From: Candidatus Aegiribacteria sp.
GTDB lineage: Bacteria > Fermentibacterota > Fermentibacteria > Fermentibacterales > JCC-6
Length of the DNA stretch: 54,484 nt
NCBI GenBank assembly: GCA_021108005.1
Contig: JAIORS010000115.1
Span: 1 to 54,484, forward strand
Direction: 5' to 3'
Every line of letters begins with the position of its first letter. The first letter of the stretch is position 1. Positions 24,810 to 34,518 of this stretch are shown one piece after another. Made by a program: the position numbers and the translations under genes. Under the pieces are notes generated by a model that made no database searches, was not told the origin of the DNA, and worked only from the letters and a program-made list of their open reading frames with translations.

Positions 24810-24828
24810 TCCCGGCACTCTGCCGGGA
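24810..24828 (-). promoter_or_regulatory. hairpin in the rpsO-pnp spacer
   Basis: TCCCGGCA, loop GAG, TGCCGGGA forms a perfect 8-bp stem about 35 bases before the pnp start. It is followed by an A/G-rich stretch and not a T-run, so it is not a standard terminator. In E. coli this spacer carries an RNase III site used for PNPase autoregulation; a similar role here is inferred from position. Confidence 0.5.
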
Positions 24829-24897
24829 AGAATTTACTACAGGCACTACTTCAATTGAACCCATAATTCCATCAGTGTGCTGTATTTCACTGAGATG

Positions 24898-25167
24898 CTA
24901 TCTCCTCAGTCCAAGATCCTTAACTATCGTTCTGTACCGTTCTATATCCTTACTGCTTAAATAATTGAGCAGTTTCCTCCTCTGTCCCACCATCTGAAGG
25001 AGCCCTCTTTTACTGTTGTTATCCTTCTTGTGAAGCTTGCTGTGCTCGGTCAGGTTTTTTATCCTTTCTGTGAGAATCGCTATCTGTACTTCAGACTTTC
25101 CGGAATCATTCTCACTGTCTCCGAATTTTCCAATTAATTCTGCCTTTTTATCGGCTGTAATGCTCAT
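24898..25167 (-). CDS. rpsO: 30S ribosomal protein S15
   Basis: 89 residues, exactly the usual S15 length. Conserved segments include the [28 protein letters not shown] block and [17 protein letters not shown], with the final [12 protein letters not shown]15 binds 16S rRNA early in 30S assembly. Its start overlaps the end of ribF by four bases (ATGA). Confidence 0.97.
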   Translation of the reverse strand: MSITADKKAELIGKFGDSENDSGKSEVQIAILTERIKNLTEHSKLHKKDNNSKRGLLQMVGQRRKLLNYLSSKDIERYRTIVKDLGLRR

Positions 25168-26051
25168 CTTTTCAGATCCTCCATCCGTTCTTTCTTTTTA
25201 GCGTACTGCCTGACTGTTTCTACATCGTCCGCAATAAGCTCTCTCAGCTCCTCAGTGTTCAATGAAGATGCTGTCATTCTAAGCTTCTTTACGAAACTCA
25301 CTTTCATTATACTGCCGTAAACATCTCCCGACCGATGGTTGACAAGATGCGCTTCCACCGGCCCGGTGGCGCTGTCGGGAACAAATACGGCTGCGGGCAT
25401 GTGCCCATTTACATCGCCGGAATCTACGTAACCCGCATAACTGCCCGATTCGGGAAGCAGTTTGCACGCTGGAACCCTGATATTAAGTGTAGGGAACCCG
25501 ATCTGTTTTCCAAGACCTTTGCCCCTCGAAACCACTCCAATCACCGAATAGTGCCTTCCCAGAAGCTTCTCGGCAGCCTGAAGCTCACCATTTTCAAGAA
25601 GCAGCCGGATCCTTTCACTTTTAACAGGTCCCTCGTCACATTCCAACGGAGGTACAATAATAGTATCTATTTCCCTTGAAGTACACCATTGACTGAGGTA
25701 TTCCACTGAACCTGACCTGTTTCTGCCAAAATGAAAATCGTATCCTACCACGATTCTGTTGATATATCCCCATTTTAAAAGTTCATACAGAAACTCATCC
25801 GGTGATTTTTCAACAGTTTCAGTATCAAAGGGAATGAGATGAATATTCGACATTCCCAGCTTTTTAAGAATAGTTGCCCTTTCGAACGAAGTAGTAAGGC
25901 GCCTGCTCCATGTATTATTCGTAAAATACTGACGTGCCACAGGTTCAAAACAAACCAGTCCTGTTTCACCGCCAAAGGACTTCGTTCTTTCTATCACCTT
26001 CAGATGTCCTTTATGTATTCCATCAAAATTACCTATTGTAATTGTATCCAT
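25164..26051 (-). CDS. ribF: bifunctional riboflavin kinase/FAD synthetase
   Basis: 295 residues from the ATG at 26051 ([16 protein letters not shown]), placed 5 bases after the truB stop; the frame also opens at 26069 inside truB. The N-terminal FMN adenylyltransferase domain shows [10 protein letters not shown] and [14 protein letters not shown]. The C-terminal riboflavin kinase domain shows [19 protein letters not shown] and GSYAG. It makes FMN and FAD, the cofactor that the ApbE enzyme encoded in the same gene string uses as donor. Confidence 0.95.
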   Translation of the reverse strand: MDTITIGNFDGIHKGHLKVIERTKSFGGETGLVCFEPVARQYFTNNTWSRRLTTSFERATILKKLGMSNIHLIPFDTETVEKSPDEFLYELLKWGYINRIVVGYDFHFGRNRSGSVEYLSQWCTSREIDTIIVPPLECDEGPVKSERIRLLLENGELQAAEKLLGRHYSVIGVVSRGKGLGKQIGFPTLNIRVPACKLLPESGSYAGYVDSGDVNGHMPAAVFVPDSATGPVEAHLVNHRSGDVYGSIMKVSFVKKLRMTASSLNTEELRELIADDVETVRQYAKKKERMEDLKR

Positions 26052-26055
26052 AGTT

Positions 26056-26916
26056 TCAGTATCCCGCAAATACGCATAATGGTTTCAGTATATTTCCGTC
26101 ACCCTCCGCTACGGCCAGCAGATTATCATATTCGTCCATCAGAGCTATTGTACCGATCAGTTTGCCTTTCAGCCTTCCACCGTGCAGCACGGTCTTACGC
26201 TGTTCTTCATCCAGCACAATCCTATCGTATTCCCGAAGGATATCCGACATACTCAGCATGGCTTTTTCGTCATCGTTTTCGCGTGAAGCCTCTTCAACGC
26301 TGAATGCTCCTACAGACGTTCTTCTGATGTCAAAGGCCGCTCCGCCGGTTCCAAGTTCGTTCCCGATGTCCCTGGCGAAAGCTCTGATATAGGTTCCTGA
26401 GCTTACGGTAACAGAAAAACGAATCTTTGACCCCAGGAATTCCTCCAGCTTCCAGTTTTCGGCATACACCTCTCTAACAGGTGTAGAGGGCTTCAATCCC
26501 TCTCTCGCCATGGAATATGCTCTTCTACCATCTATCTTTACAGCTGAATAGTCCGGAACCTTCTGTTTTATGAAGCCGGTATAGTTACCTGTTATCCGGT
26601 GTATATCCTTCTCGCTGATATCCTGAACGGGTTTCCTCTCCAGGATTCGTCCGCTCGTATCATCGGTGTCGGTTCTTATTCCCAGTTCAATTCCAAAACT
26701 GTAGGTTTTCACGGAAGAAAGGAGAAATCTGGAAAGGCGTGTTGCCTTACCCATCAGGACGATAAGAAGCCCTGTAGCGTCGGGGTCAAGTGTTCCAGCA
26801 TGACCGAATTTTCTGTAACCCCAGTGCTTCGCGACTCTTGCAGCTGTCCTTCTTGAAGAAATGCCGGCTGATTTGTCAAGAAGATATGCCGCACCGGAAA
26901 TTCGGGGTAATGTCAA
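26056..26916 (-). CDS. truB: tRNA pseudouridine(55) synthase TruB
   Basis: 286 residues. The catalytic aspartate is D44 in HAGTLDPDATGLL, and the family signatures KTYSFGIELGIRTDTDDTSG, VPDYSAVKIDGRRAYSMAREG and VSSGTYIRAFARDIG are all present. TruB makes pseudouridine 55 in the T loop of tRNAs. The start overlaps rbfA by four bases (ATGA), consistent with one transcript. Confidence 0.96.
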   Translation of the reverse strand: MTLPRISGAAYLLDKSAGISSRRTAARVAKHWGYRKFGHAGTLDPDATGLLIVLMGKATRLSRFLLSSVKTYSFGIELGIRTDTDDTSGRILERKPVQDISEKDIHRITGNYTGFIKQKVPDYSAVKIDGRRAYSMAREGLKPSTPVREVYAENWKLEEFLGSKIRFSVTVSSGTYIRAFARDIGNELGTGGAAFDIRRTSVGAFSVEEASRENDDEKAMLSMSDILREYDRIVLDEEQRKTVLHGGRLKGKLIGTIALMDEYDNLLAVAEGDGNILKPLCVFAGY

Positions 26917-27257
26917 TCGGTATCCAGTTCTCTCATGATATTCAGAACTCTGTCACCCTTTTTGCCCGAGTCATCCTTGACAAACGATAGAATGGGAACA
27001 GTACGCATCTGTATCATGGATGCAAGCTTCGATCTGAGATAGCCTTTTGCCGATTCCATCGCTTCGAAGGCTTCCTGCTGTTCTTCTTCGGCACCTGATA
27101 TTTCAAAGAACAAGGTGGCGTTTGAACCATCGCGGGATAGTTTTACCCTTGTTACACTGAGATTCTTCAATCTTTCGTCCGATATATCTCTGGACAGTAT
27201 TTCTCCAACATCCTCACGGATATCAACTTCAAGCCTCTGTCTTCTTCTTTCTTCCAT
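26913..27257 (-). CDS. rbfA: ribosome-binding factor A
   Basis: 114 residues with the single KH-like RbfA fold: opening RRQRLEVDIREDVGEILSRDI, then LSVTRVKLSRDGSNATLFFE and the C-terminal LRSKLASMIQMRTVPILSFVKDDS, with IQMRTVP.L.F.. as hallmark. RbfA helps the final maturation of the 30S subunit. Located 22 bases after infB. Confidence 0.95.
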   Translation of the reverse strand: MEERRRQRLEVDIREDVGEILSRDISDERLKNLSVTRVKLSRDGSNATLFFEISGAEEEQQEAFEAMESAKGYLRSKLASMIQMRTVPILSFVKDDSGKKGDRVLNIMRELDTD

Positions 27258-27279
27258 GTGAAATCCTTCCGTGAACCCG

Positions 27280-29427
27280 TCAGAGTTCCCTTGCTATGGA
27301 AATAATATCGAAGCTCTCAATTACATCGCCCACCTTTATATCGTTAAAGCCAGAGATGCCTATGCCGCATTCAAAACCGGATTTTACCTCTTTTTTATCT
27401 TCTTTGAAGCGCTTCAGGGAACTTACGGTACCTGACCATATGTCAACTCCGTTTCGCACAAGCCGTAACTTCGCGTTTCTTTTTATGACTCCGCTGATAA
27501 CATAAGATCCTGCTATGATGCCGATCTTCGGAACCCTGAAAAGATCCCTTACCTCGGCCGATCCGAGGAACTCTTCCTTTTCCTCTGGTTTAAGCAGGCC
27601 TGAGAGCGACTTTTTGACGGTATCCTCAACCTGATGAATAACGCTGAATGTAGCAATTTCCACATCCTGAAGTGTGGCTTCTTCTCGGGCTCTCACATCC
27701 GGACGAACCCTGAAGCCGATAATCACAGCATTTGACGCGGCAGCAAGATTTACATCGTTTCCAGAAATGCCACCTGCACTGCTTCTTATGATGTTAACCG
27801 AAACTTCTTCATTTCCCAGCTTGCTCAGAGTGTCTACAATAGCTTCCGCCGTTCCCTGAACATCCGCTTTTACTATAAGATTCAGTTTGTTATGGGTCTC
27901 GTCGGATTTTTTCCAGAAATCCTCAAGAGATACCATTTCGCCCGAATGCAGTTCCCTTTCCCTCTGTACAAGCTGGCGTCTTCTGCTTATTCGCTTGGCT
28001 TCATGTTCGGAATTCAATGCGACTACAGACTCTCCCGCATCGGGGACGTCGGAACAGCCAAGTATCTGAACCGGGATTCCAGGACCGGCCTCATCAATCT
28101 CGTTCTCATTTTCGTTGTACATAGCACGGACTCTTCCGTGGAATTTGCCGGCAACAAAATAATCCTCAACTCTCAGGGTACCGTCCTGAATTATCACATT
28201 TACGACCGTTCCCCTTCTTGGATCAATCTCTCCTTCAAGAACGATCCCTTTTGCGGACCTGTCTGGAAATGCTGTCAATTCCAGCATTTCCGCTTGAAGC
28301 ATCAACTTCTCCATAAGGTCATCGATATTTTCACCTGTGATCGACGAAACCTCCGAGCAGAGAATATCCCCTCCCCACTCCTCTATCAAAACATCGTGTG
28401 CCGCCAGGTCATTCTTGATCAGATCAGTATGCGCGGTGGGAAGGTCAATTTTCGTAATCGCAACGACTATAGGAACTTCCGCGGCCCTGGCGTGGTCAAT
28501 AGCCTCTTCAGTCTGAGGCATAACCCTGCTGTCAGCAGCAATAACCAGAATAACTATATCGGTTATCCTCGCGCCCCTTGTTCTCATTGCGGTGAAAGCT
28601 TCATGCCCAGGTGTATCTATGAATGTAATAGATTTCCCATCAGGGAGTTTTGAGACGTATGCACCGATATGCTGCGTTATGCCTCCTGACTCCGTAGCAA
28701 TGACATTTGTTTTTCTTATCCTGTCAAGAAGCGCTGTCTTACCGTGATCAACATGACCCATAACGGTAACAATCGGGAATCTTGCGGTTTCGGTACCACC
28801 GAAACTGACACGCTTTCTCTCAATCTCGCTGGCTCCGTAGCTCGCAACCGTTTCGACTTCAAAATTGAATTCGCCTGCTACCAAAGATACAGTTTCAACA
28901 TCAAGCCTCTGATTGGCGGTAGCCATCACACCGAGTTCCATGAATTTCCCGATTACTTTGTTCAGCGGAATATCCATAAGATCGGATAGTTCTGATGGGT
29001 TTGTATATTCGGTTATTCGAATTGTCCGGGTAACGCTGTCATCAACAATATCCTGTTGTTTCTCGCTTTTCTCTTCTCTGTATTTTTTTCGCTTCTTCTG
29101 CCTGGTACGTCCCCCACCTGAATCAATTTTCGCGAGAGTGTCTTTAACAGTTTTAACTGCTTCCGCAGTCACTCTGGGTTTATGACGGCGTCTTCTCTTC
29201 TTCTTTTTCTTTTGAACTGTTTTTGTTCTTGCAGCCTTCTTCTCCTGGTCAAATCTGTTCCTTACCTCAAGTATTTTTTCAGGGGTGAGCGAACTCATAT
29301 GGCTCTTAACAGATATCTTCATTTTCTTAAGAATCTCTATAAGCGCCTCACTTGACAGATTCAGCTCCTTGGCCATTTCGTATACTCTTATCTTCTTCCC
29401 ACTGCTTTTTTCAGCCAAGGGAATCAC
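27280..29427 (-). CDS. infB: translation initiation factor IF-2
   Basis: 715 residues, at the short end for IF-2. An N-terminal IF2_N domain (KIRVYEMAKELNLSSEALIEILKKM, residues 12-36) is followed by a reduced, very basic linker (KKKKKRRRRHKPR, about 73-86), a second IF2_N-type segment (about 140-185), then the G domain: GHVDHGKT (224-231), DTPGHE, TKID. Domains C1 and C2 complete the protein. IF-2 places initiator tRNA on the 30S subunit. The start is GTG at 29427, with AGGAAG just upstream; TTG at 29418 is an alternative. Confidence 0.96.
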   Translation of the reverse strand: MIPLAEKSSGKKIRVYEMAKELNLSSEALIEILKKMKISVKSHMSSLTPEKILEVRNRFDQEKKAARTKTVQKKKKKRRRRHKPRVTAEAVKTVKDTLAKIDSGGGRTRQKKRKKYREEKSEKQQDIVDDSVTRTIRITEYTNPSELSDLMDIPLNKVIGKFMELGVMATANQRLDVETVSLVAGEFNFEVETVASYGASEIERKRVSFGGTETARFPIVTVMGHVDHGKTALLDRIRKTNVIATESGGITQHIGAYVSKLPDGKSITFIDTPGHEAFTAMRTRGARITDIVILVIAADSRVMPQTEEAIDHARAAEVPIVVAITKIDLPTAHTDLIKNDLAAHDVLIEEWGGDILCSEVSSITGENIDDLMEKLMLQAEMLELTAFPDRSAKGIVLEGEIDPRRGTVVNVIIQDGTLRVEDYFVAGKFHGRVRAMYNENENEIDEAGPGIPVQILGCSDVPDAGESVVALNSEHEAKRISRRRQLVQRERELHSGEMVSLEDFWKKSDETHNKLNLIVKADVQGTAEAIVDTLSKLGNEEVSVNIIRSSAGGISGNDVNLAAASNAVIIGFRVRPDVRAREEATLQDVEIATFSVIHQVEDTVKKSLSGLLKPEEKEEFLGSAEVRDLFRVPKIGIIAGSYVISGVIKRNAKLRLVRNGVDIWSGTVSSLKRFKEDKKEVKSGFECGIGISGFNDIKVGDVIESFDIISIAREL

Positions 29428-29513
29428 CCGCTTCCTTCAATTATTCTATCCTGCAATTCATTCGATCTTAGTTATTCCATACAACAGTATCGCCAATGCG
29501 CTGCGGCTGGTCG

Positions 29514-30911
29514 TCACTCCTCTGTGGTTTCAATATCTCCAACCGATTGTTCATCAGCAGCTTCATTTTCAAGCTCAGCTTTTCTGGCTTCCTCTTTCCT
29601 TGTTTCAACTACTTCACTTCTTGTCTCTATCTGCTCAGCGGCTTCCTTCAGGAGTTGTTTTATTTTCACCGGGCCCACTCCCTGAACACCACGAAGTCTA
29701 TCCATTGAACAATCGATAAGTGTATCAGCAGAATCAAATCCTGCGCGGGTCAGTCTTTCAGCAAGCTGACTGTTGACGCATTCGAATTCCGAAATGTCAA
29801 CTCGCAGCATTTCCTCCCACCGCTTTCTTTCCTCCCAGATAGATTTTTCCTCGATTTCAATCCTGTATCCTATTAATTTGCCGGCCAGTCTTACGTTATG
29901 GCCGCCCTTGCCTTTTGCTCTTCCTATCTCGTCATCAGGAACTGTAGCTACCATTATACTCTCTTCTTCACCGGTCTCGTGGTTTATCCTGGTATCCATC
30001 GTTACCTTGAGAACGGTTGCCGGGAGAAGAGCGCTGGTCACAAGGAGCTTCCTGTCTATTGTCCAGGAGATAATATCGATTCGCTCACCGTTTAACTCAC
30101 GCATAACGGACTGTACTCTCATGCCCTTCATTCCGACAAAGGTACCTACAGCATCAACCCTGATATCGTTACTTGCCACAGCTATCTTCGTTCTGACGCC
30201 AGCTTCGCGGGCAATGGCCTTAATCTGTACCACGCCCTCGTCGATTTCAGGAGCTTCCCGTTCGAACAGCCTTTTAACAAGCAGTGGATTAGCTCTTGAA
30301 AGAACAAGCTGAGGATCGGTACTCTCCGGGCTGAGAACCTCAACAAGCACAGGAAGCACGGTATCACCGTGTTCAAACCTCTCACCCCTGGCCCTTTCTT
30401 CAGGTGGTATGACAGCGTCTATCTGTCCGGCTACACGGACATTGACCCTGTTTCTGTAAACCTGCTGAACCACGCATCTTGGAATGAGCTGGCCTATCCT
30501 GCTTGAATACTCATCGTAAACCTTATCTCTCTCCGCGGATCTCTCAAGAGTGTGAAACTCATTCCTGAATACGTTTATCGCAGAACGACCGAAATCATCG
30601 AAATCGATTGGTATTCCAACTTCATCACCGTAATCGGCCTCGGGGTTGTACTTCCTTGCTTTTCTTCTTGTGATCTGAAGATGAGACCACGCAGGATCAA
30701 CTTCCCTGACCACTTCCACAAGAGCAACGATAACAACATCATCGGTCTTCTGATTCCATGTTATCTTAATATTCTGAGGTGAACCGAATTCTTTCTCGGT
30801 TGCTTCCATCAGCCCTCTTTTAAGCCATTCCAGAAGAAGTTCCTGATTCGCGCCTTTACTTTCCCTTATCACAGCAGCCAGGGCTTCTATTCTCTGATAA
30901 TTGTCTGACAC
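29514..30911 (-). CDS. nusA: transcription termination/antitermination protein NusA
   Basis: 465 residues: N-terminal RNA polymerase-binding domain (about 1-130), S1 domain (about 135-200), two KH domains with the markers GMKGMRVQSVMRELNGERIDI and AKGKGGHNVRLAGKLIGYRIEI, and a C-terminal helix-hairpin-helix (LRGVQGVGPVKIKQLL) ending in an acidic tail. It modulates pausing and termination. It stands in the usual rimP-nusA-infB order; no YlxR gene is found in the 86-base gap to infB. Confidence 0.96.
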   Translation of the reverse strand: MSDNYQRIEALAAVIRESKGANQELLLEWLKRGLMEATEKEFGSPQNIKITWNQKTDDVVIVALVEVVREVDPAWSHLQITRRKARKYNPEADYGDEVGIPIDFDDFGRSAINVFRNEFHTLERSAERDKVYDEYSSRIGQLIPRCVVQQVYRNRVNVRVAGQIDAVIPPEERARGERFEHGDTVLPVLVEVLSPESTDPQLVLSRANPLLVKRLFEREAPEIDEGVVQIKAIAREAGVRTKIAVASNDIRVDAVGTFVGMKGMRVQSVMRELNGERIDIISWTIDRKLLVTSALLPATVLKVTMDTRINHETGEEESIMVATVPDDEIGRAKGKGGHNVRLAGKLIGYRIEIEEKSIWEERKRWEEMLRVDISEFECVNSQLAERLTRAGFDSADTLIDCSMDRLRGVQGVGPVKIKQLLKEAAEQIETRSEVVETRKEEARKAELENEAADEQSVGDIETTEE

Positions 30912-30952
30912 TTTAATCTCCTCGCAAATCCTATAACTTAAAACAGTTTCAG

Positions 30953-31372
30953 TCAGTCCAGTACTTCCACTGCCCTCACAATATCATCGGCGGTTACTAT
31001 CCTGCCTTCCCTGAACTTAAGGCACCCTTCACTGTATCCTTCAAGCCAGTCGATGAAATCTTCATCCTCTATCTGTACGGAAAGTTTTCTTCCAACTGAT
31101 CTTTCCCAGTCAACCTCCGTACTGAGAAGACGTCCTATTCCGGGTGAACTCACTTCCAGCCTGTAATTCAGTTGAAGCATGTTTCCATCAAGGTGGTCCT
31201 TAATACTTCTTGAGAGTTCAGCGCATTCCTTGATGGTAACCCGCTCCGGTTTGTCAACAAGGAGCCTTATAATGTGGCTTCTGCCAATGTTCTTCATGGT
31301 AAAATCAACCAGCATTAGACCGGCTTTATCAACAAATTCATCTATATCTTCAAACAAATCAGAGGTTTCCAT
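30953..31372 (-). CDS. rimP: ribosome maturation factor RimP
   Basis: 139 residues, close to the normal RimP size. The family features are the acidic N-terminal domain (GLMLVDFTMKNIGRSHIIRLLVDKP), ECAELSRSIKDHLD and the YRLEVSSPGIGRLL signature. It assists 30S assembly. AAGGAG lies just before the ATG. It is the first gene of the long translation/RNA string; the terminator at 31399-31420 separates it from the upstream polysaccharide locus, so its promoter should lie at about 31373-31476. Confidence 0.92.
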   Translation of the reverse strand: METSDLFEDIDEFVDKAGLMLVDFTMKNIGRSHIIRLLVDKPERVTIKECAELSRSIKDHLDGNMLQLNYRLEVSSPGIGRLLSTEVDWERSVGRKLSVQIEDEDFIDWLEGYSEGCLKFREGRIVTADDIVRAVEVLD

Positions 31373-31398
31373 ATCTCCTTAATTCTACAATATAAAAT

Positions 31399-31420
31399 AA
31401 AGGCGGAAGATACCGCCTTT
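31399..31420 (-). terminator. intrinsic terminator between the polysaccharide locus and rimP
   Basis: On the - strand AAAGGCGG, loop TATCTT, CCGCCTTT forms a perfect 8-bp stem followed by the T-rich ATTTTATATT. It sits 57 bases after the stop of the ligase gene and 27 bases before rimP. It would end transcription of the polysaccharide genes. Confidence 0.75.
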
Positions 31421-31476
31421 TGAATCTTTTGATTCTTCTAGCGCACTCGTTAAGTAAATCTAGTTTTTCTCAGCGT

Positions 31477-34400
31477 TTATGGCAAGTCAGGCCGGCTGAT
31501 TCTTCCCGTAACAAGATCGCTCCTGAGAGCTTCTAATTGAACCGTAGACCTACCTCCGGCCAGGAAGCGTGATCGAATTGAAAGATCATTGAGCATACTG
31601 CCTATCTGGTAGTGCGCTTCATCTTCTCCAATAATATCAACCAGTCTCATTCGGGCATCAATAAGAAGTGAAAGTATCTGATCAGACTGAACAGCGCTGT
31701 AGTAAGGTATGCTGCTGAGTGACGAACAGAAAAATACGTAAAGCCACTGGATCTCAAGCTTTATCAGTTCCGCATTCAGTGAATCCTGTGATTCCAGTGC
31801 AAGCAGTCCTGAGTACGAGTCTTCCAATAATGACATCTCCCTCATGGCCGGGGTTCCGGTCTGATCATCCCTCATATTCATGAAACAGTACAAAGGACCT
31901 CCAATATGCCACCATATGGTTTGCAGCTTATCTTTCACGTCCGCAACTTCGTACTGAAGAAAAGGTGATGAATCTATGAAGCTAATGACTTCAAATATGC
32001 GTCTGTCAAAAATCAGCATACTGGTTTCATTTAAAATGTACATTCGTCTCTCTTCGGATTCATTCAGCCCGGTGCTCAGGAGTGCTTTATTCAATTCGTT
32101 CACCATCCGCGATATTTCGATGGGCCATGCTGTTAAATCCTCAAAATCGATTCCGTTTAAAAGACCAAGAATTTCACTTACCATTCGCATGCCCTCAATA
32201 TCGCCCTTTGAAGCTTGTATTAGTCCCTTCACCGCCTGGTGAATTGGCAGCACATCGAGTTCATCCTGATGAATACTGTTGAGATCCCTTATCACTCCGG
32301 CTGTATCTCCCTCTTCAAACCGCTGAAGTATATCCATACCTTCATGCATCCGCTGTACCTGTATGTCGGTGCATTCTTTTATTCTGGAAGCATAGTCCGG
32401 CTCTCTGCTGCTCAGTAGCATGTTGAGCTCATGGTTAAGGCTGTCCGCTGAATCCGCATATCTGAGGAATGTGGTGCCGAAGTCGAACAACAGCATTCTT
32501 AATATTGAATCCTCATCATCAATCCCACAGCTTTCTTCTCTCAATTTGCTCATCAATACGATTGACGTCTGCCATTTCAGATATACACCGTCAACGGACT
32601 CGGTAAGGATATTCAGAAAGTTGATCTTTTCCGAATAGTCCATTCTATTGTGGGCATGAAGGTCCCATGAGTTCCGCATTGAGGCAAGAGCACTGTCGGG
32701 AAAACCGAGACTTATCCATACAATGGAAAGGTTGTTATGAACCTCAGCATAATTCGGAGCCCTTCTGGTAAGCGAATCGTAAGCTGCCAGTCCAAGCCTC
32801 ATGTATCGGTCAGCTTTTTCGTAATTCTCCGCTTGTATACCGTTTATGGTGAGAACTGAGTTTAATGAAGGCGAGATATTCTGATACAGTCTGGCATTTG
32901 ATATGTATGCGCTTCCCAGCGCGTACCATCCCCCGAGTTCATCAGGATTCGTTTCAACACACTTTTCGCACCATGTCACAGAGCTGTCCGCTATCTGTCT
33001 TGCGTTATTGTAGCAGTGAAGTGCCGTCCGCATAGATTCGTCGTTTCCGTTTGCTTTCCATTCGTTGGAAGCCCTGACAGCGTTCGCCACTTCAAACTGT
33101 ATACGTGTCAGGTATATATCTTTTCCTGTGAACAGCTCTCTGCCGGATCTCATTGCCCTCAGGTAAACCGGAAAAGAAACGGTTCCAAGAATAATCGCTA
33201 TAAGAAGAAGCACAGCTGCTGAACCATATCTCCTGAGACTTTTCAGAGGAGCGAATTTGGATGGAATGGAAGCAAGAAGCAAAGCGGTAAACAGAGCGAG
33301 AAGCAATTCTGATGAAGGCCATCTCAAAGCTACCGATACTGAAGCCTCAGCCAGAAGAGCGATAATGCCGGCCAGAAGACCCAGAATTAGCCATTCATTG
33401 CCAGATACCTCCGGTTTTTCGATATTTTCGGAAATAGATTTCCATTTTCTGTACACTATCCTGAATATTGAATAAGCCACAGCTGCCCAAAGAAGCAACC
33501 CTATAATTCCAATATCACCAAGTATTTCCATATATTCACAATGTGCGTGAAGTGTGTTGTGGCTGACACCAAGAAGGAAATACTCCGGATTTCTGAACGC
33601 TGGAAACAATATCTGGAATGATCCCGGCCCGTTCCCAAGAACAGGATTACTGAGAATCATGGAAAGCGCACCGGACCATATCAACTGCCTGACCTGCAGA
33701 GTACCTGTATCAGTATGAACAAGCTCTTCCATACGGCTGCCCAGAAAGAGAACTGAGCTGCCTATAAGAAACAGCAAAACCAGAATCGTCAGAGCAAATC
33801 TTCGTTTGTTTTTTCTTACGAATGGAATGAAAGGAAGAATGACCGTGATGGCCAGAAGCCCTATCAGACTTCCCCTGGTTTTGCTTGCGAGCATTGCACC
33901 CGTGCAAAGCATTACAAAAACTACAGCAGATATGTAACGGAATCTCGAAAGACGTGATCTGCTCAGGAGAAATCCGGCACCGGCAGGCAGCATTGCCATT
34001 GCAAAACTCCCGAGAAGGTTCGCGTTCCCCATTGTGCCCGAACTTCTTGCCATTTGCGTAAGACCTGCGTCCCATTGAAATAATATTATGCCGAAGGACT
34101 GAAGGATTGCGTATATGGATAAAAGAATAGTGGAAACCACCATAACCCACAGAATACCGTCCCTGGCGCTTTTCGTGAACGTGGCTGCTATTACGATAAC
34201 CAAGCCGGCGAGGGCAATTGTACTGTATATGTACTTCATGCCATTGACGGATTGAATCCCTGCGTAATGCCTGAATATCATCCACAGCATAAGAAGACAG
34301 AAGGACACTGCCAGAGACCTGCTGAATCTCTCCAATGCGATTCTGCCGTCTATTACTATACACAAAGACGCGACAAGCAATGCAAGCGCAGCGCCTCCAA

Positions 34401-34518
34401 CGTAGACTGCTTCCTTTATCAGTATACTGCTTCTGCTGTTCGTCTGAACGAGAAATATCGACCCGAGTATTGTAAGGACGATGATTATCTGAATAACGGT
34501 TCTCGGAATACTCCTCAT
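31477..34518 (-). CDS. O-antigen ligase/polymerase-like (WaaL/Wzy) membrane protein with long TPR-like C-terminal domain
   Basis: 1013 residues. The first ~440 contain about a dozen transmembrane helices and the Wzy_C/WaaL loop with VSHNTLHAHCEYMEILGDIGIIGLLLW (conserved His and Glu-x-x-Gly). After a last helix near residue 435-450 come about 560 residues of soluble, helix-rich sequence with TPR-like repeats (AYDSLTRRAPNYAEVHNNLSIVWISLG; GWYALGSAYI). Such proteins ligate lipid-linked glycans to lipid A or protein, or polymerise them, on the periplasmic side. The tail is unusually long for the family. It overlaps the WecA-like gene by four bases and ends the locus. Confidence 0.8.
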   Translation of the reverse strand: MRSIPRTVIQIIIVLTILGSIFLVQTNSRSSILIKEAVYVGGAALALLVASLCIVIDGRIALERFSRSLAVSFCLLMLWMIFRHYAGIQSVNGMKYIYSTIALAGLVIVIAATFTKSARDGILWVMVVSTILLSIYAILQSFGIILFQWDAGLTQMARSSGTMGNANLLGSFAMAMLPAGAGFLLSRSRLSRFRYISAVVFVMLCTGAMLASKTRGSLIGLLAITVILPFIPFVRKNKRRFALTILVLLFLIGSSVLFLGSRMEELVHTDTGTLQVRQLIWSGALSMILSNPVLGNGPGSFQILFPAFRNPEYFLLGVSHNTLHAHCEYMEILGDIGIIGLLLWAAVAYSIFRIVYRKWKSISENIEKPEVSGNEWLILGLLAGIIALLAEASVSVALRWPSSELLLALFTALLLASIPSKFAPLKSLRRYGSAAVLLLIAIILGTVSFPVYLRAMRSGRELFTGKDIYLTRIQFEVANAVRASNEWKANGNDESMRTALHCYNNARQIADSSVTWCEKCVETNPDELGGWYALGSAYISNARLYQNISPSLNSVLTINGIQAENYEKADRYMRLGLAAYDSLTRRAPNYAEVHNNLSIVWISLGFPDSALASMRNSWDLHAHNRMDYSEKINFLNILTESVDGVYLKWQTSIVLMSKLREESCGIDDEDSILRMLLFDFGTTFLRYADSADSLNHELNMLLSSREPDYASRIKECTDIQVQRMHEGMDILQRFEEGDTAGVIRDLNSIHQDELDVLPIHQAVKGLIQASKGDIEGMRMVSEILGLLNGIDFEDLTAWPIEISRMVNELNKALLSTGLNESEERRMYILNETSMLIFDRRIFEVISFIDSSPFLQYEVADVKDKLQTIWWHIGGPLYCFMNMRDDQTGTPAMREMSLLEDSYSGLLALESQDSLNAELIKLEIQWLYVFFCSSLSSIPYYSAVQSDQILSLLIDARMRLVDIIGEDEAHYQIGSMLNDLSIRSRFLAGGRSTVQLEALRSDLVTGRISRPDLP

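Noticed and set aside
24810-24828. intrinsic terminator of rpsO
   Set aside because: The stem is strong but is followed by an A/G-rich tract instead of a T-run, and pnp lies close downstream in the same direction; a regulatory or processing hairpin fits better.
27892-28653. 253-codon + strand ORF
   Set aside because: Entirely antisense to infB, no ribosome binding site and no recognisable protein; infB itself is unambiguous.
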